Source: Aquimarina algiphila
GTDB lineage: Bacteria > Bacteroidota > Bacteroidia > Flavobacteriales > Flavobacteriaceae
Reading direction: 5' to 3'
DNA: 64,000 nt
Assembly (NCBI RefSeq): GCF_007489275.1
Contig: NZ_VLNR01000021.1
Location: forward strand, 21,321 to 85,320
The position numbers and the translations under genes were made by a program. A model generated the notes under the pieces. The model did no database searches. It had not been told where the DNA came from and saw only the letters and a program-made list of their open reading frames with translations. Numbering within the stretch: the first letter of the stretch is position 1; each line of letters starts with the position of its first letter. Positions 62,277 to 64,000 of this stretch are shown here, one piece after another.

Positions 62277-63890
62277 ATGCTTTTGAAAAAACAAATACTG
62301 TTTAAGTTCTTACTATTAACCATTGTTGTTGGGAATTCTACTCACTCTTTTGGTCAATCAAAACCGAGATTAAATAAAATTTCAGGTTATGTAACATACA
62401 ACGAATTTCCACTAGAATTGGTAAAGGTCGAAATAAAAGATAGTAAGGTGAAAACAACTACCAATAGGAAAGGATATTATCGTATTGAAGCGCCCGAAAA
62501 GGCTGTAATTCAATTTTCTTTTAAAGGTATGAAACCTGTTGAAGTTATTGTAGAAGACATTACGAAATACCTAAATATAGGAATGGTTGATGAAGTGAAT
62601 GATCTGGAAACAGTAGTTATAAAGACAAATAATAAAAAGAATAAGTTTAGAGATGAGGATGAAGAAGACGATCAAAATATTGAAACTGCTTATGGAACCA
62701 TTAATAAGAAAAGTGTTTCTTATGGTAAGATGAAAACTATCAAAAGTAATAGCCTTAATATTCAGGGGAGTGATTTAATTGAAACCTTAAGTGGTTTAAT
62801 AAACTACCAAGGTGTAGAGTACGATAGTCGAAGGATTAAAAGAGTGAGGTTAGTTCCTAATTTATCTATTTCTAATCCAGAAGAAAGTCTGGCTATATGG
62901 GATATCGACGGAAGCATTTATGATGACCCACCTAATTTAAGAGTAGGGGAGATTGATAAAGTTACTGTAATTAGATCTGTATCAGGAACAACAAAATATG
63001 GAATGAGAGGATCTGGTGGAGTGATTGTGGTTAGAACAAAAGGAGCTAAGTTAAAAAAGAAAAAAGGAGGTAAAAATAAGGCTAATAAAAATATTTATGC
63101 AACGGGAAGTGTTCCTTATTCAACAATAAAATTGACTCCTTCTTATTTTTCGATATTAGATACAGTTACTAATGATAAGGAAGCTTATAAATCTTATAGT
63201 GCCTTAGCCGAAAAAAACAAAAACTCACCTAGTTTTTTTATGGATATGGCAAGGTATTTCAAAACAGAAAAACAACTGGATACACTTTCATTAAAAGTCC
63301 TTTCTGAAGCAGAGGTATTGTTTAAAGATGATCCAGAAGCATTAAAAGCTATCGCATATATTTATCAAGAACGTGGACTACATCAAAAAGCTATAGGTTT
63401 ATATACAATGCTTATAGAATTAAGACCCTCTTATTCACAATCATTTAGAGATTTGGCTAATGCGTATGCGGCTAATAAAGAATACAAAAAGGCTTGGAAT
63501 ACATATTTACAATATTTACAGGCAGGTAATTATGTACTAGAAGACGGTATTGAAAAAATGGTACATAGTGAAATGTCATTCTTGTATTTGAAAAAAAAGA
63601 ATGCTTCAGGAATTCGTGAAAATGCTGAGATTAAAAACTTAAACCTAGAGAATGCAGAAAGTGATATTCGAGTTGTTTTTGAATGGAATACTACAGAAGC
63701 TGAGTTTGCAATAGAATTTGTAGATCCAGAATCCCGTTCTTTTGCATTCGAACATTCTCAAGAAAAAAATAACGATCGTATTGTAGATGAAAAATTAAGA
63801 GGATACTCTTCAAATGAGTTTTATTTATATGATCTGGCAAAAGGAAATTGGTTTATTTATGAGGGGCAAAACCAAAAGTACAAACAATAA
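62277..63890 (+). CDS. secreted carboxypeptidase-regulatory / plug-like / TPR protein
   Basis: A 537-residue protein with a signal peptide (FKFLLLTIVVGNSTHSFGQ). Next come a carboxypeptidase-regulatory-like domain (about 34-107; ISGYVTYNEFPLELVKVEI), a plug-like domain of TonB receptors (about 165-258; IDKVTVIRSVSGTTKYG, then GSGGVIVVRTKG), a Lys/Gly-rich linker (KLKKKKGGKNKANKN), TPR units (AIAYIYQERGLHQKAIGLYT, DLANAYAANKEYKKAWNTYL), and a terminal domain. There is no beta barrel and no sign of truncation: it has its own signal peptide and stop. Function unknown; it may sit in the periplasm and bind outer-membrane proteins. Confidence 0.7.
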   Translation: MLLKKQILFKFLLLTIVVGNSTHSFGQSKPRLNKISGYVTYNEFPLELVKVEIKDSKVKTTTNRKGYYRIEAPEKAVIQFSFKGMKPVEVIVEDITKYLNIGMVDEVNDLETVVIKTNNKKNKFRDEDEEDDQNIETAYGTINKKSVSYGKMKTIKSNSLNIQGSDLIETLSGLINYQGVEYDSRRIKRVRLVPNLSISNPEESLAIWDIDGSIYDDPPNLRVGEIDKVTVIRSVSGTTKYGMRGSGGVIVVRTKGAKLKKKKGGKNKANKNIYATGSVPYSTIKLTPSYFSILDTVTNDKEAYKSYSALAEKNKNSPSFFMDMARYFKTEKQLDTLSLKVLSEAEVLFKDDPEALKAIAYIYQERGLHQKAIGLYTMLIELRPSYSQSFRDLANAYAANKEYKKAWNTYLQYLQAGNYVLEDGIEKMVHSEMSFLYLKKKNASGIRENAEIKNLNLENAESDIRVVFEWNTTEAEFAIEFVDPESRSFAFEHSQEKNNDRIVDEKLRGYSSNEFYLYDLAKGNWFIYEGQNQKYKQ

Positions 63891-64000
63891 AAGGGCTTAA
63901 CAAATGTTGAAATGTTCATTTATGTTAATTTGATATTCATTTTTAAAGCTCTAATAATATTATTTTCTTCAAAATGTTAATTTAGGTCTAAACATAGTGT

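Noticed and set aside
1..64000. CRISPR arrays, insertion sequences, prophage, toxin-antitoxin or restriction systems
   Set aside because: No spaced direct repeats, transposase, integrase, phage structural or nuclease-methylase genes were recognised in either strand.

Overview
The window reads as chromosomal DNA of a marine-type flavobacterium (Bacteroidota, family Flavobacteriaceae). The DNA is AT-rich. It carries a split two-gene transketolase, the gliding-motility protein GldI, FecI/FecR/TonB-receptor cell-surface signalling, many lipoproteins with acidic residues after the lipobox cysteine, and TTG-N19-TAnnTTTG promoters. A genus cannot be proven by reading alone; an Aquimarina-like organism is my guess. 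I saw no rRNA, CRISPR array, transposase, integrase or prophage.

Layout. 1-2890: tail of a beta-mannan utilisation operon (GH26 mannanase end, GPH-type sugar symporter, GH130 mannosyl-glucose phosphorylase). 3149-9199: a small orphan, tRNA-Leu and two identical tRNA-Lys genes, shikimate kinase, a phosphoribosyltransferase, an S4 RNA-binding protein, a surface FKBP lipoprotein, a small outer-membrane barrel, and split transketolase. 9376-16519: housekeeping genes tgt, lptG-like, EamA exporter, accA, dnaB and a secreted protein of a family often labelled asparagine synthetase B. 16614-31773: secreted proteins and peptidases (DKNYY protein, lipoprotein, class V aminotransferase, two amidohydrolase-like proteins, DUF3810, PepD) and the nrnA-gldI-PPIase operon, then a PhoD-like phosphatase. 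31946: ndk.

32472-40986 is a signalling island. An ECF sigma gene, a FecR anti-sigma gene and an STN-type TonB receptor gene lie on the minus strand, opposite three plus-strand genes for PKD-like repeat lipoproteins. Four promoter-like sites (GGTAGGGT/G, exactly 15 bases, CGTT) precede fecR and each lipoprotein gene, whereas the sigma gene has an ordinary vegetative promoter. This looks like one self-contained regulon: receptor senses ligand, FecR releases the sigma factor, and receptor and surface lipoproteins are made.

41178-49834: thioesterase, DUF721 protein, lipocalin-like lipoprotein, recF, a TPR protein, ribH, mutL, two consecutive rhomboid proteases and an exo/endonuclease/phosphatase-fold protein. 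51657-55475 is the most unusual stretch: acyl carrier protein, cytochrome P450, MBOAT O-acyltransferase and an SGNH-fold membrane protein in one minus-strand operon. The carrier/MBOAT/SGNH trio resembles the DltC/DltB/DltD logic for acyl transfer across the membrane, but a P450 stands in place of the adenylating enzyme. I suggest it makes and exports an oxidised acyl decoration. 55682-60965: a core operon (parA, parB, DUF5683, dapB, lepB, WbqC-like). 61104-63890: a dienoyl-CoA-reductase-like SDR and a secreted carboxypeptidase-regulatory/plug-like/TPR protein, separated by a region holding a perfect 26-bp palindrome.
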